DNA from: Clostridia bacterium
GTDB taxonomy: Bacteria; Bacillota; Clostridia; Saccharofermentanales; UBA5734
Length of the DNA stretch: 24,298 nucleotides
Reading direction: 5' to 3'
Assembly: GCA_018056585.1 (NCBI GenBank)
Contig: JAGPFK010000001.1
Coordinates: 1 to 24,298, forward strand
Positions within the stretch are counted from its first letter, which is position 1, and every line of letters starts with the position of its first letter. The translations under genes and the position numbers were made by a program. Shown piece after piece: positions 16,642-24,258 of the stretch. The notes beneath the pieces are model-generated. The model did not search any database and was not told the origin of the DNA. It was given only the letters and a program-made list of their open reading frames with translations.

Positions 16642-17166
16642 ATGCCTGTACAAAGAAAACTTGGACGAAGAACCGATGTCCGATTATCCATCCTAAAAGG
16701 GATGGTCACAGCCCTTATTGTTAATGGAAGCATTATCACGACCGAAGCCCGTGCCAAAGAGGTCAGAAGAATTACTGAGAAACTGATCACACTGGCTGTT
16801 CGTGAAAAGGATAACTTTACAACCCGCGGTTTGATTGTGTCATCACCTAAACTGGACGGCAAGGGAAGAAAAGTACTGAAAACAGCGACTTCAAAAAATG
16901 GACGTAAGTATGAAGTGGTGAGTCGTGAGGTTAAAACAGATTTATCCCGCGTTGATGATCCTTCTCGTTTGGCTGCTCGTCGTGAGGCGATGAAATGGTT
17001 AAACAAAAGTTTTGATAAAAATGGCGTTGCCATCAATCCGGTCAATATTCTTTTTGATACCATCGCGGAAAAATACGCGGACCGTCCGGGCGGCTACACG
17101 AAAATGGTCAAAATCGGACCACGACGTGGTGACGCGGCAGAAATGGTTATCCTGTCGCTTGTATAA
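16642..17166 (+). CDS. rplQ: 50S ribosomal protein L17 with an internal insertion
   Basis: The ends are standard L17: QRKLGRRTDVRLSILKGMVT, TTEARAKEVRRITEKLITLA and the C-terminal PGGYTKMVKIGPRRGDAAEM. The usual protein is about 115-130 residues; this one is 174, because about 50-60 residues (roughly 54-118) are inserted after the second helix, including PKLDGKGRKVLKTATSKNGR and EVVSREVKTDLSRVDDPSRL. The frame is clean, so this is a real insertion, of a kind known in some Clostridia. GAAGGAGGG precedes the ATG. It is the last gene of the ribosomal block. Confidence 0.97.
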   Translation: MPVQRKLGRRTDVRLSILKGMVTALIVNGSIITTEARAKEVRRITEKLITLAVREKDNFTTRGLIVSSPKLDGKGRKVLKTATSKNGRKYEVVSREVKTDLSRVDDPSRLAARREAMKWLNKSFDKNGVAINPVNILFDTIAEKYADRPGGYTKMVKIGPRRGDAAEMVILSLV

Positions 17167-17172
17167 AAGATT

Positions 17173-17238
17173 GTCGGTTATTTTACCGGCCTAACCGGAC
17201 AGATAAAATGAACCATCGGGGGACAGGTGAAGGCCGGT
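17173..17238 (+). promoter_or_regulatory. Alternative RNA pairings upstream of the rplQ-ecfA terminator (possible antiterminator)
   Basis: GTCGGT (17173-17178) can form a six-pair hairpin with ACCGGC (17185-17190). The same ACCGGCC (17185-17191) is also perfectly complementary to GGCCGGT (17232-17238), which is part of the terminator's loop and right arm. The two pairings exclude each other, as in an attenuator. The function and any signal are unknown. Confidence 0.4.
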
Positions 17239-17250
17239 CCCTATTTTTTA
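17219..17250 (+). terminator. Rho-independent terminator after rplQ
   Basis: GGGAC (17220-17224) pairs with GTCCC (17237-17241). Inside, after one A-G mismatch, GGT (17226-17228) pairs with GCC (17233-17235), leaving a GAAG loop. TATTTTTT follows directly (17242-17249), then more T-rich sequence. This is a typical intrinsic terminator closing the ribosomal operon. It also argues against starting the next gene at ATG 17208, because the terminator would then be inside the coding region. Confidence 0.7.
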
Positions 17251-17267
17251 TCAATTTTTACGTGGAT

Positions 17268-19106
17268 ATGAGCGAGGGAAAAGTGGATCAAAGCGACATA
17301 CAAAACTTCATAGAGATGAATCATGTTTCTTACAGCTATCATCAGAACAGTCAGGATCCGTTGATTGCCGTTAATGACATCAGCCTCCATATTTCACGTG
17401 GCAATCATATTGCGATCCTTGGACGAAATGGTTCTGGGAAATCAACGCTTGCCAGACTGATCAATGCGTTGGAACAGCCAGAAAAAGGCGTTGTTTTGGT
17501 TGCCGGCATGAATACGGTGCAAGATGAGAACATCTGGGAAATTCGCCGCCTCTGTGGGATGGTTTTCCAAAATCCAGACAACCAGATCATTGGCACAACC
17601 GTAGAGGAAGATGTGGCTTTTGGACCGGAGAATCTTGGTTTTCCACAGCCGGAAATAAGAAAAGCCGTTGATGAAGCGTTAGCTTATGTGGGGCTTTCTG
17701 AAGAAGCGCAAAAACCCCCGCATTTGCTTTCAGGAGGGCAAAAACAAAAACTAGCCATCGCGGGTATTCTGGCCATGAAACCCGCCTGTCTGATCCTTGA
17801 TGAAGCAACCTCTATGCTTGATCCCATCAGCCGCCAGGAATTTATGCAATTGATTGAAGATCTTGTCCAAAACAGGGGTATGACGATCGTCAACATCACG
17901 CATCATATGGAAGAAGTGCTGATGGCTCAATGGACTTGTGTCATGTCTGCCGGCCGGATTGCAACGTACGGAACACCGGCCGAAGTTTTTGATCAAGTTG
18001 ACCTGGTTCGCCGGGAAGGCCTGGATGTTCCAACGCACACAGAAATAGCGCATGAAGTTTCTTTACTGCTTGAGCAACCTTTGTATCCGATGGAAGCGGC
18101 CGAATGGGATGGCGCGCAAAAGGCCGTTTTACGCCTTCTTCAGGAAGCCAGAAATAAGATAAAAACCAACGGCTGGCAGCCCTGCATCCCACCCTGGCCT
18201 CAAAAAGAATACAACGAAGACGCGCCGGTAATCATTTCTGTTCGCGACTTATCGTACACTTACGCGCCTGGAACAATCCTGGCAACAGAGGCCTTGTCAC
18301 AGGTCAGCTTTGATGTGAAAAAAGGTGAATTGTTTGGTATCATTGGACACACCGGATCCGGAAAGTCAACACTGATTCAACATCTGAACGGCTTGATCAG
18401 GGGCCCTAAGGGAAGCGTTATTGTGTTAGGCATGGACGCCTCGGTGAGCGCAGACATCAAGAAAATCAGGCAGCGCGTGGGCTTGCTTTTTCAATACCCC
18501 GAGCATCAATTATTTGAGGAAACGGTTTTTCAGGATATTGCATTTGGACCCAAGCAAATGGGATTAGATATGAATGAGATCGAAGCGCGTGTCCTTAAAG
18601 CCGCTCAAATCGTCGGCCTGACCAATGAAGAATTGGATCGCTCCCCGTTTGAATTGTCGGGCGGGGAAAAGAGGCGAGCGGCTATTGCCGGTGTGTTGGC
18701 TATGGAACCGGAGATTTTGATTTTGGATGAGCCGGCAGCTGGCCTTGATCCAGCCGGTCGTGATGAATTTCTTGGTTATGCGGATCGTCTTCGGTCCATG
18801 GGGGTTACGGTTATTCTTGTTTCACACAGCATGGAAGACATTGCCCGGCTGGCTGACCGTGTTCTCGTCCTGCGCCACGGAAAAGTTCACGCCTATGGAA
18901 AAACAGCCGATGTGTTCCGTGATGAAACCATTTTAAAAGCAGCCGGTTTGTCTTTGCCGCGCACCACTGCTTTTCTGCGTGATTTACAAAAGATCATTCC
19001 AAATTTGGACGATCAATGTTATGAGCCTGAACTGGCTGCCAGAAAAATTATAGAGGCTGGCCTTTGTGATTGCCTTAAGGATGGAAAGGATGTGCTGACA
19101 TGCTGA
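17268..19106 (+). CDS. ecfA: Fused energy-coupling factor ATPase (EcfA1-EcfA2 in one polypeptide)
   Basis: Two complete ABC ATPase domains are joined in one frame (612 residues from ATG 17268). Domain 1: Walker A GRNGSGKST (52-60), Q-loop FQNPDNQI, signature LSGGQ (154-158), Walker B LILDEA with E179, H-loop H212; it resembles EcfA1. Domain 2: Walker A GHTGSGKST (360-368), signature LSGGE (463-467), Walker B LILDEP with E488, H520; it resembles EcfA2. The linker is about residues 255-320. Most Bacillota encode the two as adjacent separate genes. The module powers vitamin and metal uptake with EcfT and substrate-binding S-components. The start is uncertain: ATG 17208 lies before the terminator, ATG 17268 lacks a ribosome binding site, and GTG 17283 has GAGGG (17274-17278) close by. 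Confidence 0.95.
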   Translation: MSEGKVDQSDIQNFIEMNHVSYSYHQNSQDPLIAVNDISLHISRGNHIAILGRNGSGKSTLARLINALEQPEKGVVLVAGMNTVQDENIWEIRRLCGMVFQNPDNQIIGTTVEEDVAFGPENLGFPQPEIRKAVDEALAYVGLSEEAQKPPHLLSGGQKQKLAIAGILAMKPACLILDEATSMLDPISRQEFMQLIEDLVQNRGMTIVNITHHMEEVLMAQWTCVMSAGRIATYGTPAEVFDQVDLVRREGLDVPTHTEIAHEVSLLLEQPLYPMEAAEWDGAQKAVLRLLQEARNKIKTNGWQPCIPPWPQKEYNEDAPVIISVRDLSYTYAPGTILATEALSQVSFDVKKGELFGIIGHTGSGKSTLIQHLNGLIRGPKGSVIVLGMDASVSADIKKIRQRVGLLFQYPEHQLFEETVFQDIAFGPKQMGLDMNEIEARVLKAAQIVGLTNEELDRSPFELSGGEKRRAAIAGVLAMEPEILILDEPAAGLDPAGRDEFLGYADRLRSMGVTVILVSHSMEDIARLADRVLVLRHGKVHAYGKTADVFRDETILKAAGLSLPRTTAFLRDLQKIIPNLDDQCYEPELAARKIIEAGLCDCLKDGKDVLTC

Positions 19107-19900
19107 ACCAAGTGTCCCTCGGCCGTTATTATCCCGGCACATCAATCCTGCATCAGCTGGATCCGCGTGTCAAAATTATTTTGTCTTTTCTTTACATGGC
19201 GGTTGTTTTTATCGTTCAATCCTGGGTACCTATGCTGCTGCTCGGTGTTGCAACACTTTTTTTGATTTTTCTGTCCCGCGTTCCGTTTCGCTATGTTCTT
19301 TCTTCTATCAAACCCATTTTATTTATTTTAATCTTTGCCTTTGTTATTAATTTATTTTCTATCAAAGGGACCCCCATTGTTACGATCGGTCCTATTGTCA
19401 TTTCAGATAAAGGACTTTATACGGCGATCCGGATGGCTTTCCGGCTGATTTTCTTGATCATTGGCACCACGTTGTTTCTGACGCTGACAACCACGCCCAT
19501 TCTGGTGGCCGATGCCGTTGAAAGTTTATTGAAACCTCTGAGCAAAATTGGATTTCCGGCACATGAGATATCTATGATGATGTCCATTGCACTTCGATTT
19601 GTTCCAACGCTTCTGGAAGAAACAGATAAAATCATGAAAGCTCAATCCTCACGGGGCGCTGACTATGATACAGGCGGACTGATTGCGAAAGCCAAAGGCC
19701 TTGTTTCTATTTTAATTCCCTTATTTGTCAGCGCGTTCAAACGTGCAGAAGATTTGGCCATTGCCATGGAGGCACGCTGCTACCGAGGCGGAGAAGGCCG
19801 GACCAGACTGAAAGTTCTGCGCTGCGGAAAAAAAGATATTCTATTTGCTGTTTTCATGACCCTTTTGTGCCTGGTCATCATTCTCATACAATATCTGTAA
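19100..19900 (+). CDS. ecfT: ECF transporter transmembrane component EcfT
   Basis: The 266-residue membrane protein couples the ATPases to S-components. It begins GRYYPGTSILHQLDPRVKII, the family opening, followed by several hydrophobic segments (about residues 24-60, 65-90, 105-135) and a cytoplasmic coupling region. Two short Arg motifs that contact the ATPases are present: S184-R185-G186 (QSSRGADYDTGG) and A225-R226-C227 (MEARCYRGGEGRTR). A last hydrophobic segment ends the protein. ATG overlaps the ecfA stop by 7 nt, with GGAAAGGATG upstream, so the two are coupled. Confidence 0.96.
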   Translation: MLNQVSLGRYYPGTSILHQLDPRVKIILSFLYMAVVFIVQSWVPMLLLGVATLFLIFLSRVPFRYVLSSIKPILFILIFAFVINLFSIKGTPIVTIGPIVISDKGLYTAIRMAFRLIFLIIGTTLFLTLTTTPILVADAVESLLKPLSKIGFPAHEISMMMSIALRFVPTLLEETDKIMKAQSSRGADYDTGGLIAKAKGLVSILIPLFVSAFKRAEDLAIAMEARCYRGGEGRTRLKVLRCGKKDILFAVFMTLLCLVIILIQYL

Positions 19901-19912
19901 TCGGACGATTGC

Positions 19913-19942
19913 TTGATCTGTTCTTTGTGCCTGGTCTATAAT
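19913..19942 (+). promoter_or_regulatory. Promoter of the glucokinase-truA-pncB operon
   Basis: A perfect -10 TATAAT (19937-19942) lies 18 nt after TTGATC (19913-19918). The predicted start is near 19949, in the 96-nt gap after ecfT. It separates the ECF genes from the following metabolic genes. Confidence 0.65.
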
Positions 19943-19950
19943 AGTCATTG

Positions 19951-19969
19951 ATCAGGTTTTGTTCCTGAT
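19951..19969 (+). repeat. Inverted repeat at the transcript start (operator or 5' stem-loop)
   Basis: ATCAGG (19951-19956) and CCTGAT (19964-19969) form a perfect 6-nt inverted repeat with a 7-nt spacer, beginning at about +2 of the predicted transcript. It could be a repressor site or a 5' mRNA hairpin. The sequence alone does not decide. Confidence 0.4.
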
Positions 19970-19996
19970 ATGAGAGAAGGTCCAGGAGGATATACC

Positions 19997-20974
19997 ATGA
20001 AATATTACATTGGCATTGATCTGGGCGGTACCAATATCAAGGCTGGTATCGTTGATGAAAAGGGTCAAATTATCTGTAAGCACAGTATGAAAACAAAAAC
20101 AAACCGGGATCAGTCTGAGATCATCCACGACATGGGCCTTTTAGCCTGTCATGTGACCGAAATGGCTCAACTGAAGGAAGAAGAAATTTGTGCGATTGGC
20201 ATCGGTTCCCCAGGCACGCCGGATAACAAAGCGGGTACCCTGATCTATGCCAATAATCTGCCTTTCCGGCATGCGCCCATGCGTCGTGGCATCAGAGCGG
20301 TTATCGATCGTCCGGTTTACATTGACAATGATGCCAATGTGGCCGCATTGGCTGAAAGCGTGGCCGGCGCCGCCAAAGGGACACAGCATTCCGTGACCAT
20401 TACATTAGGTACGGGTGTAGGAGGCGGTGTCGTGATTAACAAGCGGATTTACAGCGGATTTAACAATGCAGGTTGTGAAATCGGTCATATTGTGATAAAA
20501 GCAGGCGGTGAACCCTGTACCTGTGGCCGCAAGGGCTGTTTTGAGTCCTACGCGTCAGCCACAGCCCTGGCTCGTGAGACAGAGAGAGCCGCAAAGGCTC
20601 ATCCCGAATCCATTTTAAATGAACTGATTCAGAAAAATAAAGGCCGTGCAGACGGACGGACGGCCTTTATTGGCATGCGTCAAGGTGATTTGGTTGCAAC
20701 CAAAGTGGTGGACCAGTATATTGACATGCTGGCCGAAGGCCTTGCGAATGTCATCAACGGCTATATGCCGGAAGTCATTGCGCTGGGCGGAGGTGTTTGC
20801 AATGAAGGCGATGCTTTGCTGCTGCCTGTTCGTGAAAAAGCAATTGCCTTGGCGTATTTAGGAGAAGGTGTTGCCCAGCCACGCATCGAACTGGCTCAAA
20901 TGGGAAACGATGCGGGGATTGTTGGTGCCGCTATGATGGCCGCCGATTGCCTTGAAGACGGACTGCCCGGATGA
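19997..20974 (+). CDS. glcK: ROK-family glucokinase
   Basis: The 325-residue product matches ROK sugar kinases, which phosphorylate glucose with ATP in the cytoplasm. The phosphate loop DLGGTN is at residues 8-13, the catalytic Asp is D112 in IDNDANVAAL, LGTGVGGGVV lies at about 137-146, and the zinc/sugar site has E161-x-x-H164 followed by C174, C176 and C181 (GEPCTCGRKGCFES). The end has ALGGGV and GNDAGIVGAA. CAGGAGG (19983-19989) sets ATG 19997. Glucose is the likely substrate from similarity to Gram-positive GlcK, but other hexoses or N-acetylated sugars are possible. There is no N-terminal DNA-binding domain, so it is not a ROK repressor. Confidence 0.93.
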   Translation: MKYYIGIDLGGTNIKAGIVDEKGQIICKHSMKTKTNRDQSEIIHDMGLLACHVTEMAQLKEEEICAIGIGSPGTPDNKAGTLIYANNLPFRHAPMRRGIRAVIDRPVYIDNDANVAALAESVAGAAKGTQHSVTITLGTGVGGGVVINKRIYSGFNNAGCEIGHIVIKAGGEPCTCGRKGCFESYASATALARETERAAKAHPESILNELIQKNKGRADGRTAFIGMRQGDLVATKVVDQYIDMLAEGLANVINGYMPEVIALGGGVCNEGDALLLPVREKAIALAYLGEGVAQPRIELAQMGNDAGIVGAAMMAADCLEDGLPG

Positions 20975-20981
20975 CCTCTTT

Positions 20982-21830
20982 ATGTCAGACCTGAAGTCAT
21001 CTTTGTCTTTGGCGAAACAGAAAAAAATCGCCCTATTGACTGAATATGATGGATCTTTATTTTATGGCTGGCAATATCAACCGGAAAAGCGAACGGTTCA
21101 GAAAGTGCTGGCTGATGCTTTACTGGAACTGACAGGTGAAGAGCAAATACAGTTGGTGGGCTGCAGCCGAACGGACGCCGGTGTGCATGCGCGTGGTCAT
21201 GTCAGCCATTTCACAACGTTTTCACGTATTCCGGAAGATCGGTGGCCGCTTGCACTGAATCGAATTTTGCCTTCGGATGTCAGTGTGCGTGAAGCCGTCA
21301 TTACAACTAAAGCATTTCATGCGCGCCGTCATGCCTGTGGTAAAATCTATAGTTATCAGATTTTTAATGATCGCATCCGGCCGGCCATCAACCGACAATA
21401 CCTTACCCATGTCCCTGGAAAATTCGACTTGGATGCGATGATGCAGGCTGTGCCATACTTGATTGGAAGACATGATTTCAGGGCATTTTGTGATACCGGG
21501 AGTTCGGCCGTAACGACTGTCCGAACCATCAAAAAAATCCGTCTGCTCATCAGGGAACCTTATGTTCGCTTTTATTTTCAGGGCGATGGTTTCCTCTATC
21601 ATATGGTTCGTATTATGGTTGGCACATTGCTGGCTGTCGCTCAGAACAAGCTGGAAGCTGCAACTGTGGAACAAATTATTCAGACAAAAGATCGTCGTTT
21701 AGCAGGTAAAACCATGCCGCCGGAAGGATTGTGTCTTGAGCATGTTATCTATGAACCTGCTTTATTTTCTAAATGGCGGGAGCCGGTATCAGAAGAGGGT
21801 GAATTGGATGTCCAATATGAGATGGAGTGA
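20982..21830 (+). CDS. truA: tRNA pseudouridine(38-40) synthase TruA
   Basis: TruA isomerises uridines 38-40 in the anticodon arm. The 282-residue product has TEYDGSLFYGWQYQP near the start, the catalytic D65 in GCSRTDAGVHARGHVSHF, and further family blocks ALNRILPSDVSV, FHARRHACGKIYSYQI, GRHDFRAFCDTGSS and the C-terminal GDGFLYHMVRIMVGTLL. The start is uncertain: ATG 20982 has a poor ribosome binding site, and a TTG at 20952 would add ten residues and overlap glcK. In Bacillus truA follows ecfT directly; here glcK lies between. Its end overlaps pncB by 23 nt. Confidence 0.96.
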   Translation: MSDLKSSLSLAKQKKIALLTEYDGSLFYGWQYQPEKRTVQKVLADALLELTGEEQIQLVGCSRTDAGVHARGHVSHFTTFSRIPEDRWPLALNRILPSDVSVREAVITTKAFHARRHACGKIYSYQIFNDRIRPAINRQYLTHVPGKFDLDAMMQAVPYLIGRHDFRAFCDTGSSAVTTVRTIKKIRLLIREPYVRFYFQGDGFLYHMVRIMVGTLLAVAQNKLEAATVEQIIQTKDRRLAGKTMPPEGLCLEHVIYEPALFSKWREPVSEEGELDVQYEME

Positions 21831-23271
21831 CCGAACCAATATGAGCCTTTTGACCGATTTTTATGAATTAACGATGTCTAAAGGCTATTTGGATCATCAT
21901 CTGGCTGAGACCATTGCTTATTTTGATTTGTTTTTCAGGACCATCCCTGAAAACGGAGGTTATGCGATCATGGCCGGTGTTGAGCAAATGATCGACTACC
22001 TTAAAGCCCTTCAGTTTACAGAAGAGGACTTGGAGTTTTTATCAAAAACCGGCTATTTCGATGAGCATTTTCTTGACTACCTGCGTCATTTCAAATTTTC
22101 ATGCGACGTCTGGGCCATACCGGAGGGAACTCCGATTTTTCCAAACGAACCGATTGTGAAAGTCCGTGGCCCGATCATTCAAACCCAAATGATTGAAACC
22201 ATGCTGCTTCTGACGATAAATCATCAAAGTCTCATTGCAACAAAAACGTCACGTATTGTCAGGGCAGCACAAGGACGCTCTGTTTTTGAATTTGGGGCCA
22301 GAAGAGCGCAGGGATGTGATGCTGCTGTGCTTGGTGCCAGAGCAGCTTATATCGCGGGCGCGAGTGGGACATCTTGTACAATTTGCGGCGAACAATTTGG
22401 CATTCCTTTAGTCGGCACCATGGCGCACAGCTGGGTTCAGGCGTTCGAATCAGAGTATGACGCCTTTTGTGCGTATGCTCGTTCCTTCCCGGACAGCACG
22501 ATCCTTCTTGTTGATACCTATAATGTGCTCAAGTCCGGAGTGCCCAATGCGATACGCGCAGCCAAGGACGTTCTGGAGCCTGCCGGGCACCGACTGCGTG
22601 GCATTCGCATTGACAGTGGCGACTTGACCTATTTGTCGGTTAAAAGTCGTGAGATGCTCGATCAGGCCGGTTTGACGGACTGTCGGATTACGCTCAGCAG
22701 CGCGCTGGATGAATATTTGATTTCCGATTTAATCCATCAGGGCGCGGCCGTTGATTCATTCGGTGTTGGTGAACGTTTGATCACATCAAGATCAGATCCT
22801 GTATTCGGTGGTGTTTATAAATTAGCGGCCATTGAAAAGGCGGGTCAGATTTTGCCGCGTATGAAAATATCCGAAAATGCAACAAAAATAACCAATCCAT
22901 GTTCTAAAGAAGTCTATCGCTTTTATGACTTAGCGACGGGGAAAGCCATCGCCGATCTGATCACACTTTCAGATGAAACAATTGATCCGTCACAGCCTTA
23001 TGAGTTGTTCGATCCCTTGCATATATGGAAGAGAAAAGTCGTTACGAATTACCGCGTCAGACGCTTGTTACAGCCCATCTTCATTTCCGGCCAGCTCGTG
23101 TATGAGCAAAAGCTCATCGATGAAATCAGGCGTTATTGCGCTGAGGAAATGGATTCGCTCTGGGATTCTGTTAAGCGTTTTGAAAATCCGCAAACATACT
23201 ATGTTGATTTGTCAAAGAAATTATGGGACATCAAAAATGAACTCCTTCATGCGAACAAGGAGTTGATTTAA
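21808..23271 (+). CDS. pncB: Nicotinate phosphoribosyltransferase
   Basis: The enzyme joins nicotinate to PRPP, using ATP, to make nicotinate mononucleotide in NAD salvage. The 487-residue product opens with the family sequence MSLLTDFYELTMSKGY (from residue 12). The core has FEFGARRAQGCDAAVLGARA, then GASGTSCTICGEQFGIPLVG and TMAHSWVQAF, in which H207 corresponds to the phosphorylated histidine. Later blocks are LLVDTYNVLKSGVPNA, GIRIDSGDLTYLS and FGVGERLITSRSDPVFGGVYKL. ATG 21808 has GAGGGTG (21795-21801) upstream and lies inside the end of truA, suggesting coupling. The product type is sure; the exact start could be 21817. Confidence 0.96.
   Translation: MSNMRWSDRTNMSLLTDFYELTMSKGYLDHHLAETIAYFDLFFRTIPENGGYAIMAGVEQMIDYLKALQFTEEDLEFLSKTGYFDEHFLDYLRHFKFSCDVWAIPEGTPIFPNEPIVKVRGPIIQTQMIETMLLLTINHQSLIATKTSRIVRAAQGRSVFEFGARRAQGCDAAVLGARAAYIAGASGTSCTICGEQFGIPLVGTMAHSWVQAFESEYDAFCAYARSFPDSTILLVDTYNVLKSGVPNAIRAAKDVLEPAGHRLRGIRIDSGDLTYLSVKSREMLDQAGLTDCRITLSSALDEYLISDLIHQGAAVDSFGVGERLITSRSDPVFGGVYKLAAIEKAGQILPRMKISENATKITNPCSKEVYRFYDLATGKAIADLITLSDETIDPSQPYELFDPLHIWKRKVVTNYRVRRLLQPIFISGQLVYEQKLIDEIRRYCAEEMDSLWDSVKRFENPQTYYVDLSKKLWDIKNELLHANKELI
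23240..23264 (+). promoter_or_regulatory. Stem-loop at the end of pncB that covers an AAGGAG motif
   Basis: AACTCCTT (23240-23247) pairs perfectly over eight bases with AAGGAGTT (23257-23264) around a 9-nt loop, inside the last codons of pncB. The right arm contains AAGGAG, the only ribosome-binding-site-like sequence before the next gene, though it is 17 nt from that ATG. Weak T content follows, so termination is not convincing. Confidence 0.4.
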
Positions 23272-23279
23272 TCATCAAG

Positions 23280-24233
23280 ATGGATGACGCTTTAATAAGC
23301 GAATCTCTTGCTTCAGGCCAGCAGTTGCGGCGCAGCGGTTCCCTGGACCCGTCCTGCAGAGATCAGATGAAAAAAAACAAAGACGGTTCCTGCTTGATCG
23401 ATGTGATCACAGCGGCCGATATGCGGGTGTTTATTGAAAATAAATCACTTGATCTTTATTCTTTACAATTCAAGGAATGCCCGATCGGTTTCGACGGCCG
23501 CACGATGGGTGGCCGAAATGGCGTGTTGACAACTGATGGAATCAGGTCAGCCCCTGATCCCAAAGCAGAGGAAAACGGATGCGCCGATCGCATCATGCGT
23601 GTTCAACCGGAAGATCAGGTGATCAAAACCGACGAGGGAGAAATACTTGAAATGACAGTCCGGATGAACATACCTGCTTTATCCGGGCAGAATCTTCGAT
23701 TCAATCGAAAGATCAGAATTTTGTTGTCCGGTTCTTCAATCCATTGGCAGGATACGGTGATCAATCCAACTTCTGAACCCGTATCCATGTTTTTGCTTTA
23801 TGATTTTAACTTTGGCGCTCCTTTCCTTGACCCGGCATTACAGATTTATTTCCCGCCTGGACAAGTCATCCCAAAGACAAAGGAGTCAGAAAAAGGCCTT
23901 TCGGAATACAATCAGATGGGTGAGCCTATAGACGGTTGCCCGGAACAGGTTTTCCTGCATCTGCCGCTGCCTGACAGTCAGGTGGAAAAGAAAGTCCAGC
24001 TGGTTCGTTCCGATCTTCAGATTGCTTTGGTTTTATCCTGGTCTTCTGAAACACTTCCCTTTTTGGTTCAGCGTAAAAGGTTGAAAACCGGCGATTATGC
24101 ATTGGGGATTCAGTTGGCCGCAAGCCAGATAGAAAGACAAGCCAGAAAAGGGGAGGATGAATCTTTCCAGGAGCTCAAGCCTTTTGATCAGAAGGCCTAT
24201 CATTTGAGTCTTGAGCTTTTGTCTTTGACCTGA
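23280..24233 (+). CDS. DUF4432-type, aldose-1-epimerase-like protein
   Basis: The 317-residue product resembles the DUF4432 branch of the galactose-mutarotase (aldose epimerase) superfamily, predicted to bind a carbohydrate. Points of similarity are GFDGRTMGGRNGVLTT near 69-85 (the family's GW..F.GG.L.TCG-like region), an INPTSEPVSMFLLYDFNFGA segment resembling the NxG..P.pl.yHiNFG block, and TGDYALGIQLAAS near the end. The first ~45 residues are poorly conserved. The usual histidine before NFG is replaced by Asp (YDFNFGAP), and a GLEP-type glutamate before the C-terminus is not obvious (GIQLAAS), so catalytic competence is doubtful. No good ribosome binding site precedes ATG 23280. Confidence 0.6.
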   Translation: MDDALISESLASGQQLRRSGSLDPSCRDQMKKNKDGSCLIDVITAADMRVFIENKSLDLYSLQFKECPIGFDGRTMGGRNGVLTTDGIRSAPDPKAEENGCADRIMRVQPEDQVIKTDEGEILEMTVRMNIPALSGQNLRFNRKIRILLSGSSIHWQDTVINPTSEPVSMFLLYDFNFGAPFLDPALQIYFPPGQVIPKTKESEKGLSEYNQMGEPIDGCPEQVFLHLPLPDSQVEKKVQLVRSDLQIALVLSWSSETLPFLVQRKRLKTGDYALGIQLAASQIERQARKGEDESFQELKPFDQKAYHLSLELLSLT

Positions 24234-24258
24234 TGTGAGTCATCAAAGGGGTTCTGAT

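Noticed and set aside
17208..17267. Longer N-terminus for the fused EcfA, starting at ATG 17208
   Set aside because: The added codons contain the rplQ terminator hairpin and T run, no ribosome binding site precedes 17208, and the extra residues do not resemble the family N-terminus.
19864..19936. Direct repeat TTTGTGCCTGGTC at 19864-19876 and 19924-19936
   Set aside because: One copy is in the coding end of ecfT and the other is in the promoter spacer. There are only two copies, and no link to a known element. Probably chance or a small duplication.
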